Position numbers and translations under genes: made by a program
Notes under the pieces: model-generated
Seen by the model: only the letters and a program-made list of their open reading frames with translations
Databases searched by the model: none
Told to the model about the DNA's origin: nothing
Shown here: piece by piece, positions 9,379 to 18,103 of the stretch
Numbering within the stretch: position 1 is the stretch's first letter
Layout of the letters: the number at the start of each line of letters is the position of its first letter
DNA from: Ignavibacteria bacterium
Lineage (GTDB): Bacteria > Bacteroidota > Ignavibacteria > Kapaibacteriales > UBA961
Direction: 5' to 3'
Assembly: GCA_016720145.1 (NCBI GenBank)
Contig: JADJXV010000026.1
Coordinates: 62,001 to 126,000, forward strand
DNA length: 64,000 nucleotides

Positions 9379-10103
9379 TCATTCACCTTCAAACGTCAAA
9401 AGTTCCACTTTCTCCCCATCAAACCTCGCATACGTCGCCGGCAATTTTAGCCAATGACCGAGATTAATATACGTACCGGTGCCTAATTCCTCAACCATTG
9501 ACTCGTGCTTGTGTCCCATGATCACGTAGTCAAATCCCTGCTCAATCTTGCTCTTTGCAAAATCACGGAGTCCGTCGCGGCGAGAGAAGTCCTTGTCGTC
9601 TGTATAGACTCTGCTAGCATGTGATGATCGTGATGCAAGCCATATCCCGAAATCCGGGTGAAGATATTGAAAGAGCTTGATTGCGAGTTTATTACGGAGG
9701 ATTTTCTTGAGAATCAGATAACCAGTGTCGTTGTACGCCTTTCCGTCGCCATGTGAAATATAGAATTTCTTCGATCCGAGAGTTAGGGTAAAATCATCAT
9801 GATGGATGGTAATGTCTAATTCGTCGGCAAAAAATGCTGATGACCGAAGTCGTGATTGCCCATGACATAATCAATTCTCACGCCGCGCTTGCGCATCGCA
9901 TCGAGCGCGGTGAGAGTGCGGAAAAAATACTTCGGCACAACGGTTTTGTACTCAAACCAATAGTCAAACAAATCGCCGACTATCACCAAATGCGTGCAAT
10001 CAGGACGGATGAATTCGAAAAAACGAAGGAGTACCTGCTCACGCGCCCGGTCGCTTTCACGACTTCCGAGACCGAGATGTACATCTGAAAAAAAATAAAC
10101 CAT
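9379..10103 (-). pseudogene. lpxH: UDP-2,3-diacylglucosamine hydrolase (lpxH), frameshifted
   Basis: A calcineurin-type metallophosphoesterase of the LpxH family, which removes UMP from UDP-2,3-diacylglucosamine to give lipid X in lipid A synthesis. The metal-binding motifs appear in order: FSDVHLG at the N-terminus, VGDLFDYWFEY, MGNHDF, ISHGDG, and MGHKHES near the C-terminus. The start at 10103 gives MVYFFSDVHLG. The frame breaks after GNHDFGHQHF: a run of six T's on the coding strand (near 9830) needs a seventh to read on as FADELDITIHHDDF and finish at the TGA at 9379-9381. The combined protein is ~241 residues, the normal LpxH length. Because the lesion is in a homopolymer of an essential-type gene, a consensus error is as likely as a real mutation. 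Divergent from sucD. Confidence 0.8.
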
Positions 10104-10327
10104 TGTGCATCGACCTTGTTATTTGTAATAAATATTTTCAAATAAGATTGTATTGCAAGTCCATTCCACGTTTCGAGTTTTTTACGTTTCCTCTGAAAAA
10201 ATTTTCGTAAATTTGCAATTCGCCAAAAGAAATGCCTGCAAAATTACATGAATTCATGACGGAAAAAGGGAAGAATTTTGCGCCGGCATTGCATCAGTCA
10301 CGAATGAAATTCTATTTTTTTATTTTT

Positions 10328-10333
10328 AAGGAA
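10328..10333 (+). promoter_or_regulatory. Ribosome binding site fixing the sucD GTG start
   Basis: AAGGAA lies six bases before a GTG at 10340. An ATG at 10333 is in a different frame, so the GTG start is preferred. Confidence 0.6.
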
Positions 10334-10339
10334 TGAACA

Positions 10340-11386
10340 GTGAGTGTATTAGTTAATAAAGATACGAAGGTAATCGTACAAGGTATTACCGGTTCGGAAG
10401 GAACGTATCACACATCGCAGATGCTTGCCTACGGTACTAACGTCGTCGGCGGTGTCACACCCGGCAAATCCGGAATGATGTATTCCGGCAAAGGCGAGGA
10501 TCAATTTACCCGACCCGTACCCGTATTTAATACTGTCGGCGAAGCAAAAGCATCGACAAATGCCAATGCAACTATTATTTTCGTGCCGGCTCCGATGGCT
10601 GCCGATGCAGTGCTCGAAGCAATTGCTGCTGAAATCCCGCTTATCGTCTGTATCACAGAAGGAATTCCAATCAAAGACATGATCACCGTCAATGCCGCAC
10701 TTGAGGCATCAAATTCACGGATGATCGGACCGAACTGCCCGGGTATTATCACGCCAGGTGAATGTAAATTAGGTATCATGCCCGGATTCATTCATGCCAA
10801 AGGTACGGTCGGACTCGTATCGCGCAGTGGCACTCTTACGTACGAAGCTGTCAAACAATTGACCGACGTCGGTCTTGGTCAATCTACTTGTATTGGTATC
10901 GGGGGAGATCCAATTATCGGAACGCGATTTATTGACGCTATTAAATTATTCAACGAAGATCCTGCAACCAAAGCAATTATAATGATTGGTGAAATTGGCG
11001 GCTCTGCAGAAGAAGAAGCTGCAGCTTACGTCCGAGATCATGTCAAGAAACCGGTTATTGGGTTTATCGCCGGTCGTACTGCGCCTCCAGGACGAAGAAT
11101 GGGACACGCAGGAGCGATTATTTCCGGTGGGAAAGGTACTGCTGCAGAAAAAGTAGCTGCAATGCGCGAAGCCGGTATATTGATCGCAGATTCACCTGCA
11201 GATCTTGGAATTACGGTTGCCAAAGCTATGAAGCTTGATTTACCCAAAACTACTCCTGCCGCTAAAGCATCGGCGAAAATTGCTTCACTCCAGGTAAATT
11301 CATCCAAATCAACACCTTCAAAGGTAGATGCTCCTGCAGTAAAAGCGAAAGATATTCCAAAAGCAGTTGCGCACCACCCACCCTAA
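10340..11386 (+). CDS. sucD: Succinyl-CoA synthetase alpha subunit with low-complexity tail
   Basis: The first ~298 residues are a standard succinate-CoA ligase alpha subunit: N-terminal CoA-binding Rossmann domain (VQGITGSEGTYHT), GPNCPGIITPGECKLG, then the ligase domain with VGLVSRSGTLTYE and the phosphohistidine motif MGHAGAIISGGKGTAAEK. The enzyme interconverts succinyl-CoA and succinate with nucleotide phosphorylation in the TCA cycle; the beta subunit is not in this window. After KAMKLDLPK, where most SucD proteins end, this one runs on with an Ala/Lys/Pro/Ser-rich tail. The frame stops at 11386, but alternative frames continue Lys/Ala-rich coding (QAAVVEMPKPQPAIAQAAEA; VKKTVSKTKETTAK) to about 11615, so the tail is longer and frameshifted. 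ndk follows. Confidence 0.9.
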   Translation: MSVLVNKDTKVIVQGITGSEGTYHTSQMLAYGTNVVGGVTPGKSGMMYSGKGEDQFTRPVPVFNTVGEAKASTNANATIIFVPAPMAADAVLEAIAAEIPLIVCITEGIPIKDMITVNAALEASNSRMIGPNCPGIITPGECKLGIMPGFIHAKGTVGLVSRSGTLTYEAVKQLTDVGLGQSTCIGIGGDPIIGTRFIDAIKLFNEDPATKAIIMIGEIGGSAEEEAAAYVRDHVKKPVIGFIAGRTAPPGRRMGHAGAIISGGKGTAAEKVAAMREAGILIADSPADLGITVAKAMKLDLPKTTPAAKASAKIASLQVNSSKSTPSKVDAPAVKAKDIPKAVAHHPP

Positions 11387-11660
11387 AACAGGCAGCTGTC
11401 GTTGAAATGCCAAAACCTCAACCGGCAATTGCACAAGCTGCTGAAGCAGTAAAAGTAAAACGACAAAAAAGAAAAGCCAAAAGCGACCGTTTCAAAGTCA
11501 GTACAGGCAAACCTGCAAAAGCGAAAAAAGTAAAGAAAAGTCAAAAAAACCGTTTCGAAAACAAAAGAAACAACTGCTAAAACTCCGGCAAACAAAGTCA
11601 AAAAAAAAAAAATTAACAATCTAACTATTTTACAACCAATATTTTAATTAAAGGAATACA

Positions 11661-12089
11661 ATGACAGAGCGTACGTTAGCTATTATCAAGCCCGATGCAG
11701 TTCGTAAAAATGTGGTCGGCGAAATCATCGCAAAATTAACCCAATCAGGATTTAAAGTGCTTGCTATGAAATTAACCAAAATTTCAAAAGAGCAAGCCGG
11801 AGAATTCTATGCTGTGCACAAAGAGCGTGGATTTTATGGAGAATTAGTTGATTTTATGAGTAGTGGTGCAATTGTACCAATCGCACTCGAAAAGGAAAAT
11901 GCAATCGCAGACTATCGCACATTAATTGGTGCAACAGATCCAGCCGAAGCAGCCGAAGGCACGATTCGTAAGATGTTTGCTTCTTCTAAAGGCGAAAACG
12001 CTGTTCACGGTTCGGACTCTGTCGAAAACGGCCGCAATGAAATTGCGTTCTTCTTCAGCGAAAGTGAAATAGTCGCTAATCGTGCATAA
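11661..12089 (+). CDS. ndk: Nucleoside diphosphate kinase
   Basis: 142 residues, the usual length for the family. ERTLAIIKPDAVRKN at the N-terminus and the catalytic phosphohistidine in ENAVHGSDS (His ~116) are intact, and the terminal AFFFSE strand is present. The enzyme transfers the gamma phosphate between nucleoside triphosphates and diphosphates in the cytoplasm. It starts 274 bp after the sucD stop and has a good AAAGGA ribosome site. Succinyl-CoA synthetase and Ndk can associate physically in some bacteria, so the neighbourhood with sucD may be functional; that is inference. A strong terminator follows. Confidence 0.95.
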   Translation: MTERTLAIIKPDAVRKNVVGEIIAKLTQSGFKVLAMKLTKISKEQAGEFYAVHKERGFYGELVDFMSSGAIVPIALEKENAIADYRTLIGATDPAEAAEGTIRKMFASSKGENAVHGSDSVENGRNEIAFFFSESEIVANRA

Positions 12090-12109
12090 TCAACAATGAA
12101 TGTAAATAG

Positions 12110-12155
12110 AAAAGGATGAAGGATGAATCTCGATGTTATCCTTCGTCCTTTTTTT
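12110..12155 (+). terminator. Rho-independent terminator after ndk
   Basis: A 15-bp stem with one G-U wobble (AAAAGGATGAAGGAT at 12110-12124, ATCCTTCGTCCTTTT at 12138-12152) and a 13-base loop, followed by a T run to 12155. Confidence 0.85.
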
Positions 12156-12187
12156 CTGTACCTCCGAGGGTAGAGTTTCATTCGTCA

Positions 12188-12735
12188 ATGCTCACAAACT
12201 TACCAACAGTATCTACGGAAACAAGATTCTGTAAACCCTTATTGGGAATATCGACTTCGATTTCTATCGGATGACGAAATCCGGTACGGTAGGTGAATAT
12301 CATTACGTCCATTCTCGTGGCGCGACGCTGATCATTCCACAGTTGCCGGATGGAACTTTTATTCTCGTCAGACAGTTTCGCTATCTATTACAGCGCGAGA
12401 GTCTGGAATTCCCCTGCGGCGGTATCAATCCACAATGGGCTGAACCATTAGAAAATGCGCATAAGGAGTTACTCGAAGAAACAGGATATTCAAGGCAAAT
12501 AAACTGTGACCTATAAGCACGTTTGCTCCATGCAACGGCATTTGCGATGAAATGTGTTATGGTCTATTTCTCAAATGAACTTATAGAGCAGCAAGCATCG
12601 CCCGACGACTCGGAAGAATTCGACATTCTCTACCTTACAACACATCAAATTAACCAAACTATTCAAAAAGGTGAAATATGGGATGGTATGACGTTAGCCG
12701 CTTGGACTCTGTATCTGTCAAAAGATGCACCTTGA
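12188..12735 (+). pseudogene. NUDIX hydrolase, multiply frameshifted
   Basis: The pieces assemble into one ADP-ribose-pyrophosphatase-like NUDIX protein. From ATG 12188: MLTNLPTVSTETRF; then, dropping one T near 12229, VNPYWEY; dropping one C near 12252, DFDFYRMTKSGTVGEYHYVH and on through VRQFRYLLQRESLEFPCGG and the NUDIX box KELLEETGYS. A stop at 12514 follows unless one base is restored near 12512, giving ISTFAPCNGICDEMCY; dropping one G near 12564 then leads into VYFSNELIEQQASPDD and the normal C-terminus. Four single-base events thus form two compensating pairs. The enzyme class hydrolyses nucleoside diphosphates linked to other groups. Either a decaying gene or poor consensus; the intact protein pattern between events argues for recent or artefactual changes. 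Confidence 0.7.
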
Positions 12736-13742
12736 ATCTCGTTAAATATGTTCAAATAGTAACAATACTTATACTTATGCCAGTGCTATGCTCTACCCAA
12801 GAGACTGGAAAGCTACCGACTTCTGCACCTCAAAATACGGCACCGGTTAAAAAATATTCCCTCCGCGTCGATTGGAAAGACGGAGTCGTCCATACGTATT
12901 CTGTAACTGAAAAGACAAAAGTCAAGCGGATATACCGAGACAAGTTGGAGAAAAATTACGAACGTGAAACTGTCTATTATTTGAGTATGTCCTCAACTGG
13001 TATGGATAAGGGTTTTACAAAGCTTCGATGTGTCATCGACTCACTTACGTATAAGTTTACTGAAGGAAATACAGTACTTATTTATGATTCGTACGACGAA
13101 AAGAAAACTAATATCAAGGGTGAGTTTCCCGATTTAACAGCGACGTTTGCTTGTATGTCGCATCAGTTTGAGTTTAAAATTGCTCCGACCGGTGAAGTTG
13201 CTTCTGTATCAGGAGTTGGCGAAAATGGCGATATCGACTGGCTCAAGGATTATATCAATGACCCGGAATCTCCAATGGATACTCTCCAAAAAACACTGTG
13301 GCTGAGTTGTATTTCCCCCGAAAATCTCAAAATGATTGCTGATATCCCTAAAGGTATAATAGCAGGGAAAATGCAGATTAAAGCAGATTCAATTTGGACA
13401 CGAACGGTAGGAATGAGATTAGACGGCGTAAATTTTGTGGATACACTTAAGTCAGAAGTAGTATCGTTTGCAAAAAGTAATTTTGTAATCTCTTCTGTTT
13501 CTAAAGCATTACAACCTGTTGCTTTACAATCTGTACGCATGTTTGGCATTCCCGGACTTGCCGATGTAATCTCAGGAAAGGGAACCGGTACAGTACGATT
13601 AGATATGACATCCGGCGGGACAGTAAAAAAGGCTGAAATTAATTATTCTGCAGATATAGAAGCAAAATATAAGCTCGAGAAATTTAGTGAAAATATTCAA
13701 ACAACAGTTTTATGTACTCTCATAGGTCAATACAAGTGGTAA
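12732..13742 (+). CDS. Exported protein, DUF6263-like
   Basis: About 336 residues from the TTG at 12732, which overlaps the NUDIX stop; it gives a clean signal peptide (NLVKYVQIVTILILMPVLC, cleavage near STQ). The mature part starts with a Pro/Thr-rich linker and then repeats beta-hairpins typical of DUF6263-like periplasmic or surface proteins: YSVTEKTKVKRIY, then FEFKIAPTGEVASVSGVGE, and a late GTGTVRLDMTSGGTVKKAE strand. No catalytic motif is visible. The next gene begins at its stop codon (GTG 13736 versus TAA 13740), so the pair is translationally coupled, and the two products resemble each other in layout. Function unknown. Confidence 0.7.
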   Translation: MNLVKYVQIVTILILMPVLCSTQETGKLPTSAPQNTAPVKKYSLRVDWKDGVVHTYSVTEKTKVKRIYRDKLEKNYERETVYYLSMSSTGMDKGFTKLRCVIDSLTYKFTEGNTVLIYDSYDEKKTNIKGEFPDLTATFACMSHQFEFKIAPTGEVASVSGVGENGDIDWLKDYINDPESPMDTLQKTLWLSCISPENLKMIADIPKGIIAGKMQIKADSIWTRTVGMRLDGVNFVDTLKSEVVSFAKSNFVISSVSKALQPVALQSVRMFGIPGLADVISGKGTGTVRLDMTSGGTVKKAEINYSADIEAKYKLEKFSENIQTTVLCTLIGQYKW

Positions 13743-14786
13743 AGAAATTTCAAATTTTACTAATAATAGTAACAACTATTCTCATTAGTTGTGGTGGTAA
13801 TTCCGATTCGAAAAATCCTAAAGGAGATCAAGCTGGGTCACAGGCAATATTACCAGCTGATACAACTCAAGCAACGGACGTGAGTGCAACGGGGAGCGAA
13901 TGGTACACGAACTCCAATACTCCGGAACTGTAGGCCAAAAATGAGCTACAAACTCATGCAAATTGACAACATAGACCAGGACGGTCAAAAAGCCACGATG
14001 ACCACTTCAGTTTATTACACCAAGACTATTAAAGAAATCAAGAAGGACGGTATCGTGGATATGAATGTACATATTGATTCAATTCGTATGAAAAGTGTGT
14101 ATCCGAATCCTGCAGCTCCGGGAGCAACATCCGAAAATGTCTATAATTCTCAAGACTCACTCTCAAAACTCAATCCTCAATATCGACAATACAACGGAAT
14201 TGTGGGTGAAGACGTGAGAATGCTCGTCAATGCAAAGGGTAAGATTGAAGAAATTAGTGGACTTACTCCAATTTTGAATAAAATTCTCGGTGACCAAAAA
14301 GACTCAGTACCTCAGAAAACTAAAGATCAATTAGTGGAACAAATCCGTTTTCAACTGTTCCAAATACCTCTCCAAAATGAATACCAGACTTTCCCTGATA
14401 ATAATAAAGTCGATTCGACCCAATCATGGATTCATAATGATGTATCTGCTTTGTCAGGTGTATTTAAAGTAAAAAATTCCGTGAAGTACAGTATCAAATC
14501 CGTAAAAAGTATTCGGGGACGCAAAGCTGCGGCTATTGTAGCTACTCTTTCTGCTGAAATTATGAATCCATCTGTAGATCAAGGTACTTCAAAATTCACG
14601 CTCAATGAATCTTCAATTTCGGGTGACGGTGAGACGCTTATCGACCTAGAAAATGGAATGACAATTTATAAAAGAAATAAAGTAGTTACGAGCATTGATG
14701 CAACGTTAGTCGATGTGAAAGCAAAGCAAAATCAGCGAGCTAAGCAGCAGCTGACGACGACAATTACTATTGAACTCCTGAAGTAA
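13736..14786 (+). pseudogene. Lipoprotein related to the preceding gene, frameshifted
   Basis: Starts at a GTG overlapping the upstream stop. The N-terminus VVKKFQILLIIVTTILISCGG has a lipobox (LISC), so it should be a lipoprotein. The first frame stops at 13931-13933 after SNTPEL; a second frame, open from 13884, carries the remaining ~280 residues (YKLMQIDNIDQDGQKATMTT, LVNAKGKIEEISGLTPILNK, SSISGDGETLIDLENGMTIY). A one-base shift between 13884 and 13940 reunites them. The architecture (signal, low-complexity linker, beta-rich repeats, NAKGKIEEISG like FKIAPTGEVASVSG next door) suggests a divergent paralogue. Function unknown. An 18-bp terminator stem follows 20 bp after the stop. Confidence 0.65.
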
Positions 14787-14805
14787 CTCCATACAATATA
14801 AGATA

Positions 14806-14844
14806 TACAAAAAGAGCCGCTTATATTAAGCGGCTCTTTTTGTA
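14806..14844. terminator. Bidirectional terminator between convergent genes
   Basis: A perfect 18-bp stem with a 3-base loop (14806-14823 pairs with 14827-14844), core AGAGCCGCTTA, flanked by A and T runs on both sides, so it can terminate both the lipoprotein gene and the convergent T9SS cargo gene. Confidence 0.95.
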
Positions 14845-14875
14845 TTGGGTATATAAACTATATCTATATCTATAT

Positions 14876-16183
14876 TTACTCTTTGACGATGACACTAGTA
14901 CTCACTTTGCCACTTTTACTACGAAATCGAATAAGATATGAGCCGGAAGTAACCTTTTCCATGTTAATTTGAAGACTTGTAAGGTGTGATATATTAATGC
15001 CTTGTATGATAATTGTTCCGAGAATGTCATGTACTTCGAATGCATCATATACACCGATAGGCAAACAAACAGAAACTTGTTCCTGACAAGGATTCGGCGA
15101 AATATCAATTTCGTGTCGTGGCTCGGTAACTTGAGTTACACCAGAAGGATCGCTAATCTTTTGTTTGAAAATATTATGATAAGAAGGTGATACCCATAAA
15201 TATCCGTCATTGGTATAGGCAAAACAATTGACACCATTGACAAAGCTCGTCTCTAAGCCTAGCGTATCATTCGTCCAGGTTACGCCGAAGTCGGTTGACT
15301 TATAGATATTTGGTTTGGTATTGAATTTTACAGAACCAGCCGCAAACCAAATGTTTTTTCCTTTTATAAAATAATCTGATGGATAAAAATAATTACCGGC
15401 AAGATCCTTATTTTTGGCTAGGGAAGAAATATCGACTTCTGTCCAGTTTTCGGCATTATCATCGCTGTAAAATAATGTACATGGCTGAGCAAATGCTTTA
15501 TAGGCAATCATATAGAGTCTTATGCCTTCAACAAATAGTTTTCCGCTTATGCCCGTGTAACCATTATTCTTTGGGAAAATCCAAGTAGCTCCGCCATCCG
15601 TTGTGAAATATATTTTATTACCCGCCAAAAACAATGTATCTCCCTTTGATATAACAGATGTGGGGTGGTTTATTCCTTCATTCATTAAAGAGTCAAATTT
15701 AAATGTTTCCCCAAAAGACTTAATAGAATAAGGTCTCGGCTGATCCCATTTTACATACAACCAATGTCCCCAAGTATAAATATCCGACACCACCGGCATT
15801 CCAGCCCAACCTAAAGCATGACCCGGAGCTCCGAGAGTGTCAGCAATCCAAGTAATACCTTTGTCAGTTGAATAAATTGGGACTCCATTACCCGTGCCAA
15901 AATTCAGTCCGGCATAGACCCTGCCATTCGAGGCCGACATCTTGCGTACATGTGGATTCGCACCACCTATTGAGTCCGATGGGTCATTCCATGTAAGACC
16001 ATTATTATTTGAAGTTTGAAAATGATTTTGCCCATTCCATAGGTACATAACATCTTCAGAGACAATGAGAGATCCGTTGCCGTCAAGCACATTTACTTGC
16101 TGACGACCACCGTCTAACCATTGAGAATATGAGGGAGAGTAAAAGAGAGAAAAGAAGAGTGTAAAGAGTATAAAAATTCTCAT
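14876..16183 (-). CDS. Secreted Asp-box protein with T9SS sorting domain
   Basis: 435 residues from the ATG at 16183 (MRIFILFTLFFSLF, a clean signal peptide cut near SYS-QW); the frame is open further upstream to 16390 but that part does not look coding. The body has about five Asp-box motifs (NNNGLTWND, STDKGITWI, TTDGGATWI, SDDNAENWT, STDFGVTWT), indicating a beta-propeller of the sialidase/sortilin class. The last ~75 residues are a Por secretion tail: ISPNPCQEQVSV, a VHDILGTIIIQG strand, and SGSYLIRFRSKSGKVSTSV. It is predicted to be exported by T9SS. It is shorter than the 690-residue relative at 7104. No catalytic residues recognised. Confidence 0.8.
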   Translation of the reverse strand: MRIFILFTLFFSLFYSPSYSQWLDGGRQQVNVLDGNGSLIVSEDVMYLWNGQNHFQTSNNNGLTWNDPSDSIGGANPHVRKMSASNGRVYAGLNFGTGNGVPIYSTDKGITWIADTLGAPGHALGWAGMPVVSDIYTWGHWLYVKWDQPRPYSIKSFGETFKFDSLMNEGINHPTSVISKGDTLFLAGNKIYFTTDGGATWIFPKNNGYTGISGKLFVEGIRLYMIAYKAFAQPCTLFYSDDNAENWTEVDISSLAKNKDLAGNYFYPSDYFIKGKNIWFAAGSVKFNTKPNIYKSTDFGVTWTNDTLGLETSFVNGVNCFAYTNDGYLWVSPSYHNIFKQKISDPSGVTQVTEPRHEIDISPNPCQEQVSVCLPIGVYDAFEVHDILGTIIIQGINISHLTSLQINMEKVTSGSYLIRFRSKSGKVSTSVIVKE

Positions 16184-16474
16184 AAGTTTTTTAAAAAAAT
16201 AATAGTTAGAAAAATCTTTTGATGCTGTTAATGAAGTTGCAGTACAAAATTGAAGCATAATGATAGTGGATAGGTTCGAAACATACTCTCTGGCGTTTGA
16301 ATGTAAGATAGAGAAATACAATAGCAATAGATTGACAATTTCAAATAAAAACACTTTTACAATTACTTGATATAAATATCCTGTACTCATTCAAAATAAA
16401 TAACTTATAGACTATATCTTTCAAGAAATAAGGGATTAAATTTCGTATTTAATCCCCTATCATTTAATTGATTG

Positions 16475-16978
16475 TTAGTAAAGCTGAGCATCATCTGCCG
16501 ACGGACCGTACATACCGGGAATGGGAACATTCAGAATCCGTAAATACACGCCAAGCTGCGCACGATGATGATATAAGTGATTCATACACCATGAACGCAC
16601 AACATCGAATTTGGGCATTGTAAAATATATTTGCTCACCATTGCGCATTGTCCACGGTTTTTGAAATTCGGATTCTGGTGTATCTCGAAGAATAATCTCA
16701 GTTTTAGCTAGAAGATCATCATAAAAAGCGAGGAGTTCTTCGGTGGTCGTAATTTTTTTTGGTGTAAAATCACCCTTGGCAAAGTCGAGTTCGTCTTGCG
16801 TAAGACATTCTTTCCACCAACCGGTGATTTCGGCGACGTGAATCGCTAACCGTTTAAGAGACATCGACCTCTCATGCGGCTTGAAGTCTGAGTGGTCAAA
16901 GGGTACTAATGAGAGCAACTTACGGGTATTTTCAGCTTCAGACTTTACTTCAGCCCAAAGCATTTGATTTAAATTCAT
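16475..16978 (-). CDS. DinB/YfiT-family putative metal-dependent protein
   Basis: 167 residues from MNLNQMLWAEV (ATG at 16978; an upstream in-frame ATG at 17071 adds 31 unlikely residues). A four-helix bundle of the DinB superfamily: His in LAIHVAEITGWW and the His cluster in CMNHLYHHRAQLGVYLR supply the usual three metal ligands. Relatives include bacillithiol or mycothiol S-transferases and damage-inducible proteins; the substrate here cannot be told. GMYGPSADD at the C-terminus is typical of the family. Cytoplasmic, monocistronic, followed by a short spacer before the preceding T9SS cargo gene. Confidence 0.85.
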   Translation of the reverse strand: MNLNQMLWAEVKSEAENTRKLLSLVPFDHSDFKPHERSMSLKRLAIHVAEITGWWKECLTQDELDFAKGDFTPKKITTTEELLAFYDDLLAKTEIILRDTPESEFQKPWTMRNGEQIYFTMPKFDVVRSWCMNHLYHHRAQLGVYLRILNVPIPGMYGPSADDAQLY

Positions 16979-17120
16979 AATCTTCCAATTGAAAGTGGAT
17001 AAAATAGATTGTAATACGGGAGAGATTCGCGCAAAAATAGCGAAAGATTGCCGCTCGGGATATGAAAACATGGAAATTTAGAATGGTGAATGGATTCTCA
17101 ATTTGTAAAGGTGCGGAACT

Positions 17121-17201
17121 CTTCCATCACAGAGTGATGGCATGTTTGTAGAAAAGTGCACGTTGACTATCTTCCATCACAGCGTGATGGCATGTTTGTA
17201 G
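17121..17201. repeat. Two copies of CCATCAC palindrome with GTTTGTAG tail
   Basis: CTTCCATCAC-AGA-GTGATGG then CATGTTTGTAG at 17121-17151, repeated almost exactly at 17171-17201 (AGC in the loop). The tail is the one shared by the other palindromic repeat families in this window; a further copy lies at 23910-23940. Confidence 0.85.
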
Positions 17202-17370
17202 AGAAGCTATTCACGAAGGAGCAATTGTCCTCCATCTTGAAGCACTAACCCTATGAAATAATGCTGTCCGATATACTATCTTTTCGATAATTTTGCAGTG
17301 AATGATAATCTCAGTTATATGTTGCGCATTCTTCTGAATGCTTGACGCTCCATTTCTAACAAACAAAACA

Positions 17371-17613
17371 ATGATACGCACATTCATTACGCCGATGCAA
17401 AGCAACTTCACCGTAGCATTAGAATTCCCGGATGAGTATTTGGGGGAAGAATTAGAACTTATTGTGTTCAAGAAGGAAGAAGGGCTGATTGCCGAAAAGA
17501 AATCTCAGACCACCAAACTCTCCGATAAATACAAAGGCGCATTTACCAAAGAAGACGCCAAGAGTTTTGATACCCACACTAAACAAATGCGCAAAGAATG
17601 GGACAATACCTGA
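17371..17613 (+). CDS. Probable antitoxin of a PIN toxin pair
   Basis: 80 residues from ATG 17371 (MIRTFITPMQSNFTVALEF); a start at 17338 is possible but adds an unsupported dozen residues. It overlaps the following PIN gene by 16 bp, the usual arrangement of type II toxin-antitoxin pairs. The N-terminal ~35 residues are beta-rich and resemble small antitoxins that precede PIN toxins in Bacteroidota; the C-terminal half is Lys/Glu-rich and probably disordered until it wraps the toxin. No confident named DNA-binding family. It is expected to neutralise the toxin and repress the operon; both are inferred from context. Confidence 0.65.
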   Translation: MIRTFITPMQSNFTVALEFPDEYLGEELELIVFKKEEGLIAEKKSQTTKLSDKYKGAFTKEDAKSFDTHTKQMRKEWDNT

Positions 17614-17981
17614 TAGATAACAATGCTATTTCAAATTTCTTCGCCGGAAATTTTACGGTGATTGGTATGGAATTCATGGCCGAAGTAATTGACCAAACGC
17701 CAATTATCTCAGTAATTACCGAGATTGAAGCATTGTCCTGGATTTCTAGAGATAAAACTAAAGAACAGGTCGTCCAATCATTTGTACACGATGCTCATAT
17801 TTTGGCACTTACTCCGGCTGTTGTTGCTCAAAGCGTGGCAATTAGACGAAGTCGAAAAATCAAAACTCCCGATGCAATTATAGCAGCTACGGCAATCATT
17901 CACCAACTTACCCTGATTACAAGCGATAGAGATTTTAATAATATTCAAGGTCTCACGGTGCTTGACCCATATAGCTTGTAA
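17598..17981 (+). CDS. PIN-domain ribonuclease toxin (VapC-like)
   Basis: 127 residues forming one PIN domain. The acidic metal-binding residues are visible: Asp in YLIDNNAIS, Glu in TEIEALSW, Asp in TPDAIIAATA and Asp in ITSDRDFNNI. Such toxins are Mg-dependent RNases that cut tRNA or rRNA. All four acidic positions are kept, so it looks active. Overlap with the upstream small gene supports a toxin-antitoxin operon. Palindromic repeats lie upstream at 17121-17201, consistent with an accessory position. Confidence 0.85.
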   Translation: MGQYLIDNNAISNFFAGNFTVIGMEFMAEVIDQTPIISVITEIEALSWISRDKTKEQVVQSFVHDAHILALTPAVVAQSVAIRRSRKIKTPDAIIAATAIIHQLTLITSDRDFNNIQGLTVLDPYSL

Positions 17982-18103
17982 TGTGTTTTCTTACCTACCA
18001 GCAGTTTTCATCTGTACAATTAACTTTACCATCCTGAAGACTTTTTTAAGTTGGTGACTACAAATGATTGTAACCATCGACTCGACTATAATCACTAATT
18101 CTT

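Noticed and set aside
10208..10215. TAAATTTG as a sucD promoter -7 box
   Set aside because: TAnnTTTG has only six fixed bases and should occur by chance many times in 64 kb; no -33 partner box was found at the right spacing.
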